Assembly: GCF_937941905.1 (NCBI RefSeq)
Contig: NZ_CALDGS010000147.1
Location: 1-22,609 of the forward strand
Direction of reading: 5' to 3'
Source of the DNA: an uncultured Mycolicibacterium sp.
GTDB taxonomy: Bacteria; Actinomycetota; Actinomycetes; Mycobacteriales; Mycobacteriaceae
DNA: 22,609 nt
Shown: piece by piece, positions 1 to 7,464 of the stretch
How positions within the stretch are numbered: position 1 is the first letter of the stretch
How the letters are laid out: each line of letters begins with the position of its first letter
Notes under the pieces: model-generated
The model's input: only the letters and a program-made list of their open reading frames with translations
Databases searched by the model: none
What the model was told of the DNA's origin: nothing
Position numbers and translations under genes: made by a program

Positions 1-9
1 GCCGCGGCG

Positions 10-198
10 TCAGCCCTCGTGATACAGGCTCGTCTCCCCCGTCCGGGGCGGCGGCTCCGGGAGTCGATTCGGCGCCGGCCGGGCCAACGACGGCCATGAC
101 GGATCCACCGGCACGTCCGCCCGCCCGGCGCGGACCTGCCTCAGATAGCCGTAGCTGACGAGCAGCCAGAGCACCACAACCCCCAGTACGAGCAACAT
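10..198 (-). CDS. Small single-pass membrane protein, hypothetical
   Basis: A protein of about 62 residues of unknown function. It opens with one strongly hydrophobic segment (roughly residues 1-17, rich in Leu and Val), followed by a short basic stretch and a Pro/Arg-rich tail. This suggests an N-terminal membrane anchor with a small cytoplasmic tail. I chose ATG at 198 over an in-frame GTG at 207 because a TANNNT element (TACGGT on the minus strand) ends 7 bp before the ATG, the usual geometry of a leaderless mycobacterial transcript, and no Shine-Dalgarno is visible. It diverges from the dehydrogenase at 290. I do not recognise the family. Confidence 0.55.
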   Translation of the reverse strand: MLLVLGVVVLWLLVSYGYLRQVRAGRADVPVDPSWPSLARPAPNRLPEPPPRTGETSLYHEG

Positions 199-257
199 GG
201 GTCCCACCGTATGCCCGCCACCGGGGGGCCAAGTGCACGAATATTCGGCACCCTCCC

Positions 258-271
258 TAGAACACGTTTCA
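258..271. promoter_or_regulatory. KstR-type operator palindrome
   Basis: TAGAACACGTTTCA matches at every fixed position the published consensus TnnAACnnGTTnnA of KstR, the TetR-family repressor of cholesterol catabolism in mycobacteria and rhodococci. It lies just upstream of the -10 element and GTG start of the dehydrogenase, where a bound repressor would block initiation. The match is seen in the sequence; binding is inferred. Confidence 0.7.
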
Positions 272-277
272 GATTGC

Positions 278-283
278 TACCGT
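278..283 (+). promoter_or_regulatory. -10 element of a probable leaderless promoter
   Basis: TACCGT fits the actinobacterial -10 pattern TANNNT. It is followed after 6 bp by the GTG at 290, so transcription would start at the first base of the start codon. No Shine-Dalgarno sequence precedes the GTG, which agrees with a leaderless mRNA. Confidence 0.5.
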
Positions 284-289
284 GACGCG

Positions 290-1081
290 GTGATCCTGGA
301 CAGGTTTCGACTCGATGATCAGGTCGCGGTGGTCACCGGCGCCGGCCGCGGACTCGGGGCGGCGATCGCCGTCGCGTTCGCCGAGGCCGGCGCGGACGTG
401 CTGATCGCCGCGCGCACGCAGGCCCAGCTCGACGAGGTCGCCGAGCAGATCCGCAGGACCGGCCGCCGGGCGCACGTCGTCGCCGCCGACCTCGCGCACC
501 CGGAGACCACCGCCGAGCTCGCCGGCACGGCGGTCGAGGTGTTCGGCAAGCTCGACATCGTCGTCAACAACGTCGGCGGCACCGTCCCGGCCCGGGTGAC
601 CGAGACGTCGGTGAAGGACCTGCGCGACGCGTTCACCTTCAACGTCGCCACCGCGCATGCGCTCACCGCGGCGGCGGTGCCGCTCATGCTCGAGCACTCC
701 GGCGGCGGCTCGATCATCAACATCACCTCGGCGGTGGGGCGGCTGGCCGGGCGGGGCTTCGCCGCCTACGGCACCGCCAAGGCGGCGCTGGCGCACTACA
801 CCCGGCTCGCCGCGCTGGACCTGTGCCCGCGCATCCGGGTGAACGCCATTGCACCCGGCGCGATCCTGACCTCGGCGCTGGACGTGGTGGCCGAGAGCGA
901 GGAGCTGCGCAAACCGATGGAGCAGGCCACGCCGCTGCGCCGGCTGGGCGATCCGGCCGACATCGCGGCCGCTGCGGTGTATCTGGCCTCGCCGGCGGGC
1001 AGTTACCTGACCGGCAAGGTGCTCGAGGTCGACGGCGGGCTCACCCGGCCCAACATGGAGCTGCCGTTCCCCGACCTGTAG
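290..1081 (+). CDS. Short-chain dehydrogenase/reductase (FabG/7-alpha-hydroxysteroid dehydrogenase-like)
   Basis: A classical SDR of 263 residues that should oxidise or reduce a hydroxyl/keto group with NAD(P). Seen from the GTG start: the TGxxxGxG cofactor motif at residues 16-23, the NNVGG structural motif near 93, and the Asn118-Ser147-Tyr160-Lys164 tetrad, with YGTAK as the YxxxK motif. The C-terminal EVDGG motif is also present. An upstream ATG at 197 would add 31 residues unlike the family, and the promoter elements at 258-283 would then lie inside the gene, so GTG 290 is preferred. It resembles from memory the 263-residue Mycobacterium tuberculosis protein Rv0927c. The KstR-like box suggests a steroid or lipid substrate, which is inference. 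Substrate unknown. Confidence 0.9.
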   Translation: MILDRFRLDDQVAVVTGAGRGLGAAIAVAFAEAGADVLIAARTQAQLDEVAEQIRRTGRRAHVVAADLAHPETTAELAGTAVEVFGKLDIVVNNVGGTVPARVTETSVKDLRDAFTFNVATAHALTAAAVPLMLEHSGGGSIINITSAVGRLAGRGFAAYGTAKAALAHYTRLAALDLCPRIRVNAIAPGAILTSALDVVAESEELRKPMEQATPLRRLGDPADIAAAAVYLASPAGSYLTGKVLEVDGGLTRPNMELPFPDL

Positions 1082-1128
1082 GCGTAGGCTGGCCGCGTCG
1101 GGGCCGGCAGCAGCAAACGGAGCAGGTC

Positions 1129-1401
1129 ATGGGCAGGTTCACGGTGTCGTTCGGCGCCGCGTTGGCCTCGGCGGCGCTGGGCGCCGCGTTGGCCTCGGCG
1201 GCGCTGGGCGCCGCGTTGGCCTGTGCGGTGCTCGCAGCGGCGCCGGCCGCGGCCCGGCCGGAATGCACCGACACCGGCCCCACCACCACGCACTGCCGCA
1301 CCAACGGCAGCTCGCAGATCGTCACCTCACCGCCGGCCATGAACTACGGCCCGTTCTACGGCTGGCCGGTCGGCGGGGTCGTCATCGGGTTCGGGTGGTG
1401 A
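1129..1401 (+). CDS. Small secreted protein with a repeat-expanded signal peptide
   Basis: A 90-residue protein of unknown function. Residues 1 to about 43 form a long Ala/Leu-rich signal peptide ending in an AxA-type cleavage region. The mature part of about 48 residues has two Cys residues (a likely disulfide), Thr/Ser-rich stretches and an aromatic, Gly-rich C-terminus ending in Trp. Similar small exported proteins are common in mycobacteria. GGAG lies 6 bp before the ATG. The hydrophobic core is built from three 9-residue repeats (units at 1153, 1180 and 1207). Its stop overlaps the GTG start of the next gene, implying co-translation. A possible -10 (TAGGCT) sits at 1085-1090. Confidence 0.75.
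   Translation: MGRFTVSFGAALASAALGAALASAALGAALACAVLAAAPAAARPECTDTGPTTTHCRTNGSSQIVTSPPAMNYGPFYGWPVGGVVIGFGW
1153..1233 (+). repeat. 27-bp tandem repeat inside a signal peptide
   Basis: Two identical 27-bp units (1153-1179 and 1180-1206) are followed by a third that matches for its first 16 bases and then diverges (1207-1233). Each unit keeps the frame and adds nine hydrophobic residues (GAALASAAL) to the signal-peptide core. Confidence 0.95.
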
Positions 1402-1840
1402 ACGAGCGGCATCCCTATTTCGCCTACGGGTCCAACCTGTGCCCGCGCCAGATGACGGGCCGCTGCCCCGGCGCGGTCCGGCCGCGCCCGGCCACCCTGC
1501 CCGACCACGGGTGGCTCATCAACGAGCGCGGGGTAGCCACCATCGCGCCGCGGGCCGGCGCGATGGTGCACGGGGCGCTGTGGTGGATCACCGACGACGA
1601 TCTGGCCGTGCTGGACCGCGCCGAGGGGTGCCGGTGCGGTACCGGCGCGACCGCCTCGTGGTGCAGCTCGACGACGGCCCGGCCGAGGCGTGGGTGTACA
1701 TCGACCACCGGCTGCGGCCCGGCGCGCCGCGACCGGGGTATCTGGAACGGGTGATCGACGGGGCGCGCCACCACCGGCTGCCGCACCACTGGATCGAGTT
1801 CCTGCACGGCTGGCACTCGACGCCGCCGGCGACACGGTGA
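1398..1840 (+). pseudogene. Gamma-glutamylcyclotransferase-like protein, frameshifted
   Basis: A small GGCT/AIG2-like protein (about 147 residues if intact), a family that releases 5-oxoproline from gamma-glutamyl amines. The N-terminal half starts at GTG 1398, overlaps the preceding stop codon, and carries the substrate-loop motif YGSNL (residues 10-14). It continues to DRAEG, where Glu76 is the expected catalytic acid. Directly after it the frame breaks. The remaining half (VPVRYRR, WVYIDHR, YLERVIDGA, HWIEFLHGW) reads in another frame to TGA 1838-1840. Adding one G to the GGGG run at 1625-1628 would restore a continuous typical protein. This is either a recent inactivating deletion or an assembly error in a G run. 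As written, the protein ends as a scrambled 118-residue product at 1754. Confidence 0.8.
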
Positions 1841-1896
1841 ATCCCTAACAGCCCCGGCCACTCCGGTCATCCCGACCGATTCACCGTGATTTTTTT
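1833..1896 (+). terminator. Intrinsic terminator with T7 tract
   Basis: The 11-bp arm CACGGTGAATC (1833-1843) pairs perfectly with GATTCACCGTG (1878-1888). It is followed one base later by seven T residues (1890-1896). The 34-nt loop contains a further short GGTC/GACC hairpin. The left arm includes the stop codon of the cyclotransferase-like gene. A clear T-tailed terminator is uncommon in mycobacteria and would insulate the downstream operon. Confidence 0.65.
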
Positions 1897-1968
1897 GCTT
1901 CTGTGCCGCTTGCGGCGGGGGACACAATCCGCTGCGAATCACCGCGCCGCACACAGGAGTACCCCACC

Positions 1969-3165
1969 GTGACCTCGCTCGCCCCAACGACGTCCGTAGC
2001 CGGGCTGCGCGCCGCCGCCGACCGGCTACTGCCAGAGATCGCCGCGGGCGCGGCCGAACGGGAACTGCACCGCCGGATGCCCTACCCGGAGGTGGCCCGG
2101 CTGTTCGAGGCCGGCCTGGGTACCTGGCGGGTCCCGGCCGACGCCGGCGGCCCGGGCGCCAGGGTCACCGAACTGTTCTCCTTCGTCCTCGATCTGGCCA
2201 CCGCCGACGCCAACATCGCCCAGGCGATCCGGTCGCACCTGGCGTTCGTGGAGTTCGCGCGCCGGCTGCGCGACAACGATCAGCGCGCCCACTGGCTCTC
2301 CCGGGTGCTCGCCGGCGACGCGTTCGGCATCGCCAGCGGCGAGATCGGCGGGCCGCACGGCCAGATCACCACCCGGGTGACCCGCACCGCCGACGGCTGG
2401 CGGCTCAACGGCACCAAGTACTACACCACCGGAACGCTGTTCGCCGACTGGGTCAACGTCCGCGCCCTCGACGACGACGATGCGGTACGCCAGATCCTGG
2501 TGCCGGTCGACCGGGACGGGGTGGAACGCCTCGACGACTGGGACGGCATCGGGCAGCGGCTCACCGCCAGCGGCACCACCCGGTTCACCGACGTCGTCGT
2601 CTATCCCGAGGAGTTCCTCGACATCGAGGTGCCGCCGGGCAGTCGGCCACCGGTGTCGCCGTTCTTCCAGCTCATTCTGGCCTCGGTGGAGGTCGGCATC
2701 GCCCGCAACGCGCTGGCCGACGCGGTCGACTACGCCAGGCGGAAGGCCCGGCCGATCAAGCACGCCGGGGTGGACCGCTCGGTCGACGACCCCTACATCC
2801 GCCACACCGTCGGCGAGGTGGCCGCCCGGATCTACGCCGCCGAGGCCGCGGTGCTGCGCGCCGCCGAACGCATCGACCGCGTCGACGACACCCCGATCGG
2901 CTCGGCCGCCGAGCAGGAGGCGCTGCTGCAGGCCAGCCTCGCGGTGTCGCAGGCCCAGTTCATCGCGGTGGAGACCGCGCTGCGGGCCGGCGAGCAGCTG
3001 TTCGACGTGGCCGGCGCGTCGGCCACCCTGCGCGAGCACAACCTCGACCGGCACTGGCGCAACGCCCGCACCGTCGCCAGCCACAACCCGCGGGCCCACA
3101 AGGCGGGCGCGGTGGGCGCCTACCTGCTCGACGGCATCGAGCCACCCACCTCCGGTTTCTTCTGA
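1969..3165 (+). CDS. SfnB/DszC-like flavin-dependent monooxygenase (acyl-CoA dehydrogenase fold)
   Basis: A 398-residue protein with the acyl-CoA dehydrogenase fold: helical N-terminal domain, middle beta domain with NGTKYYTTG and the DDWDGIGQRLTASGTT stretch, then a helical C-terminal domain containing HWRNARTVASHNP. Those motifs are typical of the SfnB/DszC branch, reduced-flavin monooxygenases that oxygenate organosulfur or related compounds rather than dehydrogenating acyl-CoA. The GTG at 1969 has AGGAG 9 bp upstream. An ATG at 1903 would add residues unlike the family. It is the first gene of a nine-gene operon and follows a T-tailed terminator, so its promoter should lie between about 1897 and 1968, where I see no convincing -35/-10 pair. 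No flavin reductase is encoded nearby. Substrate unknown. Confidence 0.85.
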   Translation: MTSLAPTTSVAGLRAAADRLLPEIAAGAAERELHRRMPYPEVARLFEAGLGTWRVPADAGGPGARVTELFSFVLDLATADANIAQAIRSHLAFVEFARRLRDNDQRAHWLSRVLAGDAFGIASGEIGGPHGQITTRVTRTADGWRLNGTKYYTTGTLFADWVNVRALDDDDAVRQILVPVDRDGVERLDDWDGIGQRLTASGTTRFTDVVVYPEEFLDIEVPPGSRPPVSPFFQLILASVEVGIARNALADAVDYARRKARPIKHAGVDRSVDDPYIRHTVGEVAARIYAAEAAVLRAAERIDRVDDTPIGSAAEQEALLQASLAVSQAQFIAVETALRAGEQLFDVAGASATLREHNLDRHWRNARTVASHNPRAHKAGAVGAYLLDGIEPPTSGFF

Positions 3166-3184
3166 TCGACCCGAAAGTTCAACG

Positions 3185-3895
3185 ATGACAACACCGTTCG
3201 ACCCAGCCGCGGTCCGTTCCTACCTGTACGTCCCGGCCGCCGACCCGGACCGGGTGGCCGCCGCCTTCGACAACGACGCCGACGCCGTGGTCTTCGACCT
3301 GGAGGATCTCACCCCGCCGGACCAGAAACCGCTGGGCCGCAAGCTCGTCGGCGAGGTGGTCGCCGGGACGCCGCCCAAACCCGTGCTGGTGCGCATCAAC
3401 TCGCTGCGTGCGGGCGTGCTCGCCGAGGATCTCGACGCGATCGTCGGCCCGGGCCTGGCCGCGGTGCGGGTGCCCAAGTCCGAGAACCCCGACGACATCC
3501 GCACCATCGCCCGCGAACTCGACCGGCGCCGGGCCGAGCGGGGCATCGTGAAGGTGATCGGCCTGCAGGTGATGGTGGAGACCGCCGCCGGGGTACTGGC
3601 CGGCCCGCAGCTGGCCCGGGCCACCCACCTGGTGGAGTCGATCGGACTGGGCGAGGGCGACCTCAAGCGCGATCTGGCCACCACCACCGACGAGGGCCTG
3701 TTCGCCTCCCGCGCCCAGATCGTGCTGGCCGCCCGGGCCGCCGGGCTGCCCGGACCGGTGCAGGTCACCTTCCCGCCCGGCGGCACCCTCGAGGAGCTGC
3801 GCGCCTCCACCGAGCTCGGCCGCAGCCTCGGCTACGCGTCGCGCACGCTGCTCAACCCCGACCACATCCCGCTGGTCAACGAGATCTACGGCTGA
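3185..3895 (+). CDS. HpcH/HpaI aldolase / CitE-like lyase, short form
   Basis: A 236-residue TIM-barrel protein of the CitE/HpcH family, whose members cleave or form C-C bonds of CoA thioesters or 2-keto acids using a divalent metal. Visible family blocks are SYLYVPA near the N-terminus, VVFDLEDLTPP, LVRINS, VRVPKSE, MVETAAGV, IGLGEGDL (usually FGxEDL, with the metal-ligand Asp retained) and a C-terminal LLNPDHIPLVNEIY resembling the usual HPxQI segment. It is about 35-50 residues shorter than typical CitE-like lyases and stops soon after that block, so the C-terminal lid appears to be missing. It starts 19 bp after the SfnB-like gene. A CitE homologue inside a monooxygenase/importer operon is unusual. 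It may process the carbon skeleton released by the oxygenases, which is inference. Confidence 0.85.
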   Translation: MTTPFDPAAVRSYLYVPAADPDRVAAAFDNDADAVVFDLEDLTPPDQKPLGRKLVGEVVAGTPPKPVLVRINSLRAGVLAEDLDAIVGPGLAAVRVPKSENPDDIRTIARELDRRRAERGIVKVIGLQVMVETAAGVLAGPQLARATHLVESIGLGEGDLKRDLATTTDEGLFASRAQIVLAARAAGLPGPVQVTFPPGGTLEELRASTELGRSLGYASRTLLNPDHIPLVNEIYG

Positions 3896-3944
3896 TCCCC
3901 CGCCCGAAATCCCCCGCCCCGAACGAATCCACCTGGACCCATCG

Positions 3945-5579
3945 ATGATCCGCACCCCCGCCATCCCCGTTCTGTTCGCCGCCGCGGCCCTGACCCTGGC
4001 GGCCTGCTCCGGTTCGAACACCGCCACCAGCGGCGACGCCGGCGAGCCGGTCAGCGGCGGCACCCTGACCTACGCGCTGTCCGAGTGGCCCCGCTGCGTC
4101 GACCCGGCCCTGCGGGCCCGCGGCCTGAGCGCCTCCGAGCACTACGCCGAAACGCTGACCGACCAGGACCGCAGCACCGGGGAGGTGATCCCCCGGCTGG
4201 CCGAGCACTGGGAGATCGAGCCCGGCGCCAAGGCCATCACCCTGGTGCTGCGCGAGGGCGTGACCTTCTCCGACGGCACCCCGCTGACCGCCGAGGTGGT
4301 CAAGGCCAACTTCGACAACCTCAAGGAGATCACCGGCAGCGCCAAGGCCGAAACCCAGGTGATCAGCGCGCTCAACACCTACCTGGGCACCGACGTCGTC
4401 GACGAGCGGACCGTGCGGGTGCGGTTCGCCGAGCCCGAACTCGGCTTCCTGCGCAACATCTCCGACCCGTACTTCAACATCTACGCCCCGGCGACCCTGC
4501 AGTCCTCGCTGGAGGACCGCTGCGCCGGCAAGACCCTCATCGGCACCGGACCCTTCGTCATCACCGAGGTGGTCAACCAGCAGCGCATCACGCTGGACCG
4601 CCGCGACGACTACGACTGGGCCCCGGCCGGGGTGACCGAGCACAACGGCCCGGCCTACCTGGACCGGATCGTGTTCGAGGTGGTGCCGGAGTCCGGGGTG
4701 CGGGTCGGCGGGCTGCTGTCCGGGCAGTTCGACGTCGTCGACGACGTCCCGGTGGTCGACCAGGACAACCTGGTCGCCCAGGGCGCGACGCTGCTGACCG
4801 GTGTGGTGCCCAATCTCGTTCCGGGCCTCCGGCAGAACCCGCTCAGCCCGCTCGGCGGGGACACCGTGGTGCGGCAGGCCATCCAGCGCTCGATCGACCG
4901 CGAGGAGATCCGCGACACCCTCTACAACGACCGCTACACCGTCCCGACCAGCGCGATCGCCGCGAACACGCCGCTGTACACCGACGTCTCGGAGTACCTG
5001 GCCTACGACCCGGACGGGGCGCAGCGGCTGCTGGCCGACAACGGCTGGACCAAGGGCCCGGACGGGGTGTGGGTCAAGGACGGCCGCCGGCTCGCGCCGA
5101 AGGTGATGCTCGTCAGCGGTTCCAGCCAGGGCGCCACCCAGCAGGAGCTCGAGCTGATCCAGCAGCAGCTCAAGCGGGTGGGCATCGACATGCAGATCCT
5201 GCCGGTCACCCAGGCCGAGTACGCCCAGCTGATGAACAACAAGGCCGAGGGCGGCTACGACTTCCTGGCCGGCAGCGGCCCGTCGAAGGACGTCGACTTC
5301 CTGGCCGGGCTGTTCCTGAACACCAACCCGGCGCTGTCCGGCTCGCTGCAGGTGCCGCTGGAGGACGCCGCCAACCGGCTGAACCTGGCCGCCACCGACG
5401 AGGAGCGGGTGCGGGCCGCGGCCGACCTGCAGGAGCTGCTGGTGCGCGACGGCTACTGGATCCCGGTGCGGGAGCAGACCAAGGCCGTCGGCGTGGCGCC
5501 GAACGTGCACGGGGTCACCATCAACCCGTACGGCGCGACCGTCCTCTACGACGCCTGGATCACGGACACCTCGTCATGA
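3945..5579 (+). CDS. ABC importer substrate-binding lipoprotein (SBP_bac_5, dipeptide/nickel type)
   Basis: A 544-residue extracytoplasmic solute-binding protein of the peptide/opine/nickel class (cluster C). A signal peptide with lipobox LAAC places the lipidated Cys at residue 21. The mature protein starts Ser/Gly/Thr-rich and then shows family blocks: GGTLTYAL, the SDGTPLTAEVVKANFDN segment, GTGPF and QAIQRSIDREEIRD. Two Cys in the mature part (RCVDP and DRCAGK) could form a disulfide. It lies 49 bp after the lyase and overlaps the first permease by 4 bp. The ligand cannot be read from sequence: this fold binds peptides, glutathione, opines, sugars and metal chelates. The neighbouring oxygenases suggest a small organic, perhaps sulfur-containing, ligand. 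Confidence 0.92.
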   Translation: MIRTPAIPVLFAAAALTLAACSGSNTATSGDAGEPVSGGTLTYALSEWPRCVDPALRARGLSASEHYAETLTDQDRSTGEVIPRLAEHWEIEPGAKAITLVLREGVTFSDGTPLTAEVVKANFDNLKEITGSAKAETQVISALNTYLGTDVVDERTVRVRFAEPELGFLRNISDPYFNIYAPATLQSSLEDRCAGKTLIGTGPFVITEVVNQQRITLDRRDDYDWAPAGVTEHNGPAYLDRIVFEVVPESGVRVGGLLSGQFDVVDDVPVVDQDNLVAQGATLLTGVVPNLVPGLRQNPLSPLGGDTVVRQAIQRSIDREEIRDTLYNDRYTVPTSAIAANTPLYTDVSEYLAYDPDGAQRLLADNGWTKGPDGVWVKDGRRLAPKVMLVSGSSQGATQQELELIQQQLKRVGIDMQILPVTQAEYAQLMNNKAEGGYDFLAGSGPSKDVDFLAGLFLNTNPALSGSLQVPLEDAANRLNLAATDEERVRAAADLQELLVRDGYWIPVREQTKAVGVAPNVHGVTINPYGATVLYDAWITDTSS

Positions 5580-6550
5580 CCGGGCGGCTCGGGTACCTGG
5601 CGCGCCGTGCGGCGCAGGGCGTGGTCGTGCTGTGGGCGGCATTCACCCTGACGTTCGTCGTGCTGTACCTGCTGCCCAGCGACCCGGTGGAGATCATGCT
5701 GCACGCCGGCGGTGACCAGACCGCCGTGGACCCGGCGGCGATCGCCGCGCTGCGCGCCGAGCACCACCTGGACCAGCCGGTGCTGCTGCAGTACCTCTAC
5801 ACCCTCGGCGATGTGCTGCGCGGCGACTTCGGGCACTCGGTGCCCACCCACGAGAAGGTGACCACGCTGATCGCCGAGGCGCTGCCGCACACCCTGCAGC
5901 TGGCGCTGTTCGCGTTCGCGCTGTCGGTGCTGTCGGGCGCGGCCCTGGCGCTGACCGCCACCTACACCCGGGCCCGGTGGCTGCGGCAGTTCCTGCTTTC
6001 GCTGCCGCCGGTCGGGGTGTCGGTGCCGACGTTCTGGATCGGGCTGATCCTGTTGCAGCTCTTCTCCTTCGGCACCGGGTGGTTCCCCGCCACCGGCAAC
6101 AAGGGGTTCGCCTCGCTGGTGCTGCCCGCGGTCACCCTGGCCGTGCCCACCTCGGCGGTGTTCGCACAGCTGCTCGCCAAGAACCTGGCCGCCGCCTGGG
6201 CGCAGCCCTACATCGACACCGCCAACGCCAAAGGCGTTCCGCGCGGCCGGATCCTGTTGCACCACGCGCTGCGCAACGCCGCCATCCCGGTGCTGACCAT
6301 CGTCGGCATCACGTTCGGCAATCTGCTGGCCGGCGCGGTGGTGGTGGAGACGGTGTTCAGCCGCCACGGCATCGGCCGGCTGACCGAGCAGGCGGTGACC
6401 GAACAGGACATCCCCACCCTGCTGGCGCTGGTGGTGCTGGCCGCGGCGATCTTCGTGGTGGTCAACCTGCTCGTCGACATCGTCTACCCGCTGCTGGACC
6501 CACGGATCGCCCGGGTGGCGCCGGTGTCGCTGGGAGGTGATGCGTCGTGA
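5576..6550 (+). CDS. ABC transporter permease, DppB-like
   Basis: A 324-residue inner-membrane subunit of the dipeptide-type importer. An N-terminal transmembrane helix (about residues 10-35) is followed by an extracytoplasmic region with LDQPVLLQYL and GDFGHS blocks typical of DppB-type permeases. Five further hydrophobic segments follow. The cytoplasmic EAA-type loop that contacts the ATPase is in the ANAKGVPRGRILLHHALRNA region. The ATG at 5576 forms an ATGA overlap with the lipoprotein stop, so translation is probably coupled. It should heterodimerise with the product of the next gene. Confidence 0.95.
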   Translation: MTGRLGYLARRAAQGVVVLWAAFTLTFVVLYLLPSDPVEIMLHAGGDQTAVDPAAIAALRAEHHLDQPVLLQYLYTLGDVLRGDFGHSVPTHEKVTTLIAEALPHTLQLALFAFALSVLSGAALALTATYTRARWLRQFLLSLPPVGVSVPTFWIGLILLQLFSFGTGWFPATGNKGFASLVLPAVTLAVPTSAVFAQLLAKNLAAAWAQPYIDTANAKGVPRGRILLHHALRNAAIPVLTIVGITFGNLLAGAVVVETVFSRHGIGRLTEQAVTEQDIPTLLALVVLAAAIFVVVNLLVDIVYPLLDPRIARVAPVSLGGDAS

Positions 6551-7464
6551 CGCTGCTCGATGTCGGCCCGGCCCCGCAACCGGTCGAGGCACCCGAGCAC
6601 CCCGCCGACGACCGGATCCGGGTGCGCTCCCGCGGGCAGCGGCTGCGCGGCCCGCTGGTGGCGGCGCTGCGCAAGCCCGGGCTGGTGGCCTCGGTGCTGT
6701 TCCTGGCGCTGGTGTTGGGCTGGGCGCTGCTGCCGGAGCTGTTCACCGACCACGACCCGCTGGTCGGGGTGCCGCGCGACAAGCTGCGCCCGCCGGGTGG
6801 TGAATACCTGTTCGGCACCGACCATCTCGGCCGCGACGTGTTTTCCCGGGTGGTGTACGGCACCGCGCTGTCGCTGCAGGCCACCGCGATCGCGGTGGCG
6901 GTCGGGCTGTTCGCCGGGTCGGCGATCGGGGTGGTGTCCGGCTTCGTCGGCGGCCGGGTCGACGAGGTGATCATGCGGTTCGTCGACGTGCTGCTGTCCA
7001 TTCCGGGCCTGCTGCTGTCGCTGGCGGTGGTCACCGTGCTCGGGTTCGGCACCGTCAACGTCGCGATCGCGGTCGGGGTGGCCTCGGTGGCCAGCTTCGC
7101 CCGGCTGATCCGCTCCGACGTGCTGCGCACCCGGACCCAGACCTTCGTCGAGGCCGCCGCGGTGTGCGGGGTGCGCCGCCCGGCCATCCTGTGGCGGCAC
7201 GTGCTGCCGCACTCGGTGGGCTCGGTGCTGGTGCTGGCGGCGCTGGAGTTCGGCACCGCGATCCTGGCGGTGTCGTCGCTGAGCTTCCTCGGGTTCGGGG
7301 CGCCGCCACCGGCGCCGGAGTGGGGCGCGCTGGTCGCCGAGGGCCGCAACTACATGGTCACCGCCTGGTGGCTGACCACGCTGCCCGGGCTGGTGATCGC
7401 GCTGGCGGTGCTGTCGGCCAACCGGATCGCCCGCGCGCTCGACGGGCTGGGGTGGTCCCGGTGA
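6547..7464 (+). CDS. ABC transporter permease, DppC-like
   Basis: A 305-residue second permease of the same importer. It has a cytoplasmic N-terminal extension of about 35 residues, a first transmembrane helix and the FGTDHLGRDVFSRVVYG block diagnostic of DppC/OppC permeases. Further helices follow, with an EAA-type loop around EAAAVCGVRRPAILWRHVLP. Start is GTG at 6547, overlapping the previous stop by 4 bp (GTGA). A Gly/Pro-rich FLGFGAPPPAPEWG segment near the C-terminus is also standard for the family. Confidence 0.95.
   Translation: MTLLDVGPAPQPVEAPEHPADDRIRVRSRGQRLRGPLVAALRKPGLVASVLFLALVLGWALLPELFTDHDPLVGVPRDKLRPPGGEYLFGTDHLGRDVFSRVVYGTALSLQATAIAVAVGLFAGSAIGVVSGFVGGRVDEVIMRFVDVLLSIPGLLLSLAVVTVLGFGTVNVAIAVGVASVASFARLIRSDVLRTRTQTFVEAAAVCGVRRPAILWRHVLPHSVGSVLVLAALEFGTAILAVSSLSFLGFGAPPPAPEWGALVAEGRNYMVTAWWLTTLPGLVIALAVLSANRIARALDGLGWSR

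Noticed and set aside
1897..1968. A promoter for the nine-gene operon
   Set aside because: The operon needs one here, but TTGCTT/CACAAT has a 22-bp spacer and the other combinations are weaker, so no element could be supported.
3896..3944. Imperfect direct repeat of CCCCCGCCCGAA in the gap before the lipoprotein gene
   Set aside because: Short, C-rich and expected by chance at this GC content; no functional signal attached.
4085..6550. An 821-codon plus-strand open frame across the lipoprotein gene
   Set aside because: Only its last 324 codons are the DppB-like permease. The earlier part is a Arg/Gly/Pro-rich shadow of the lipoprotein gene, which has a lipobox and family motifs.
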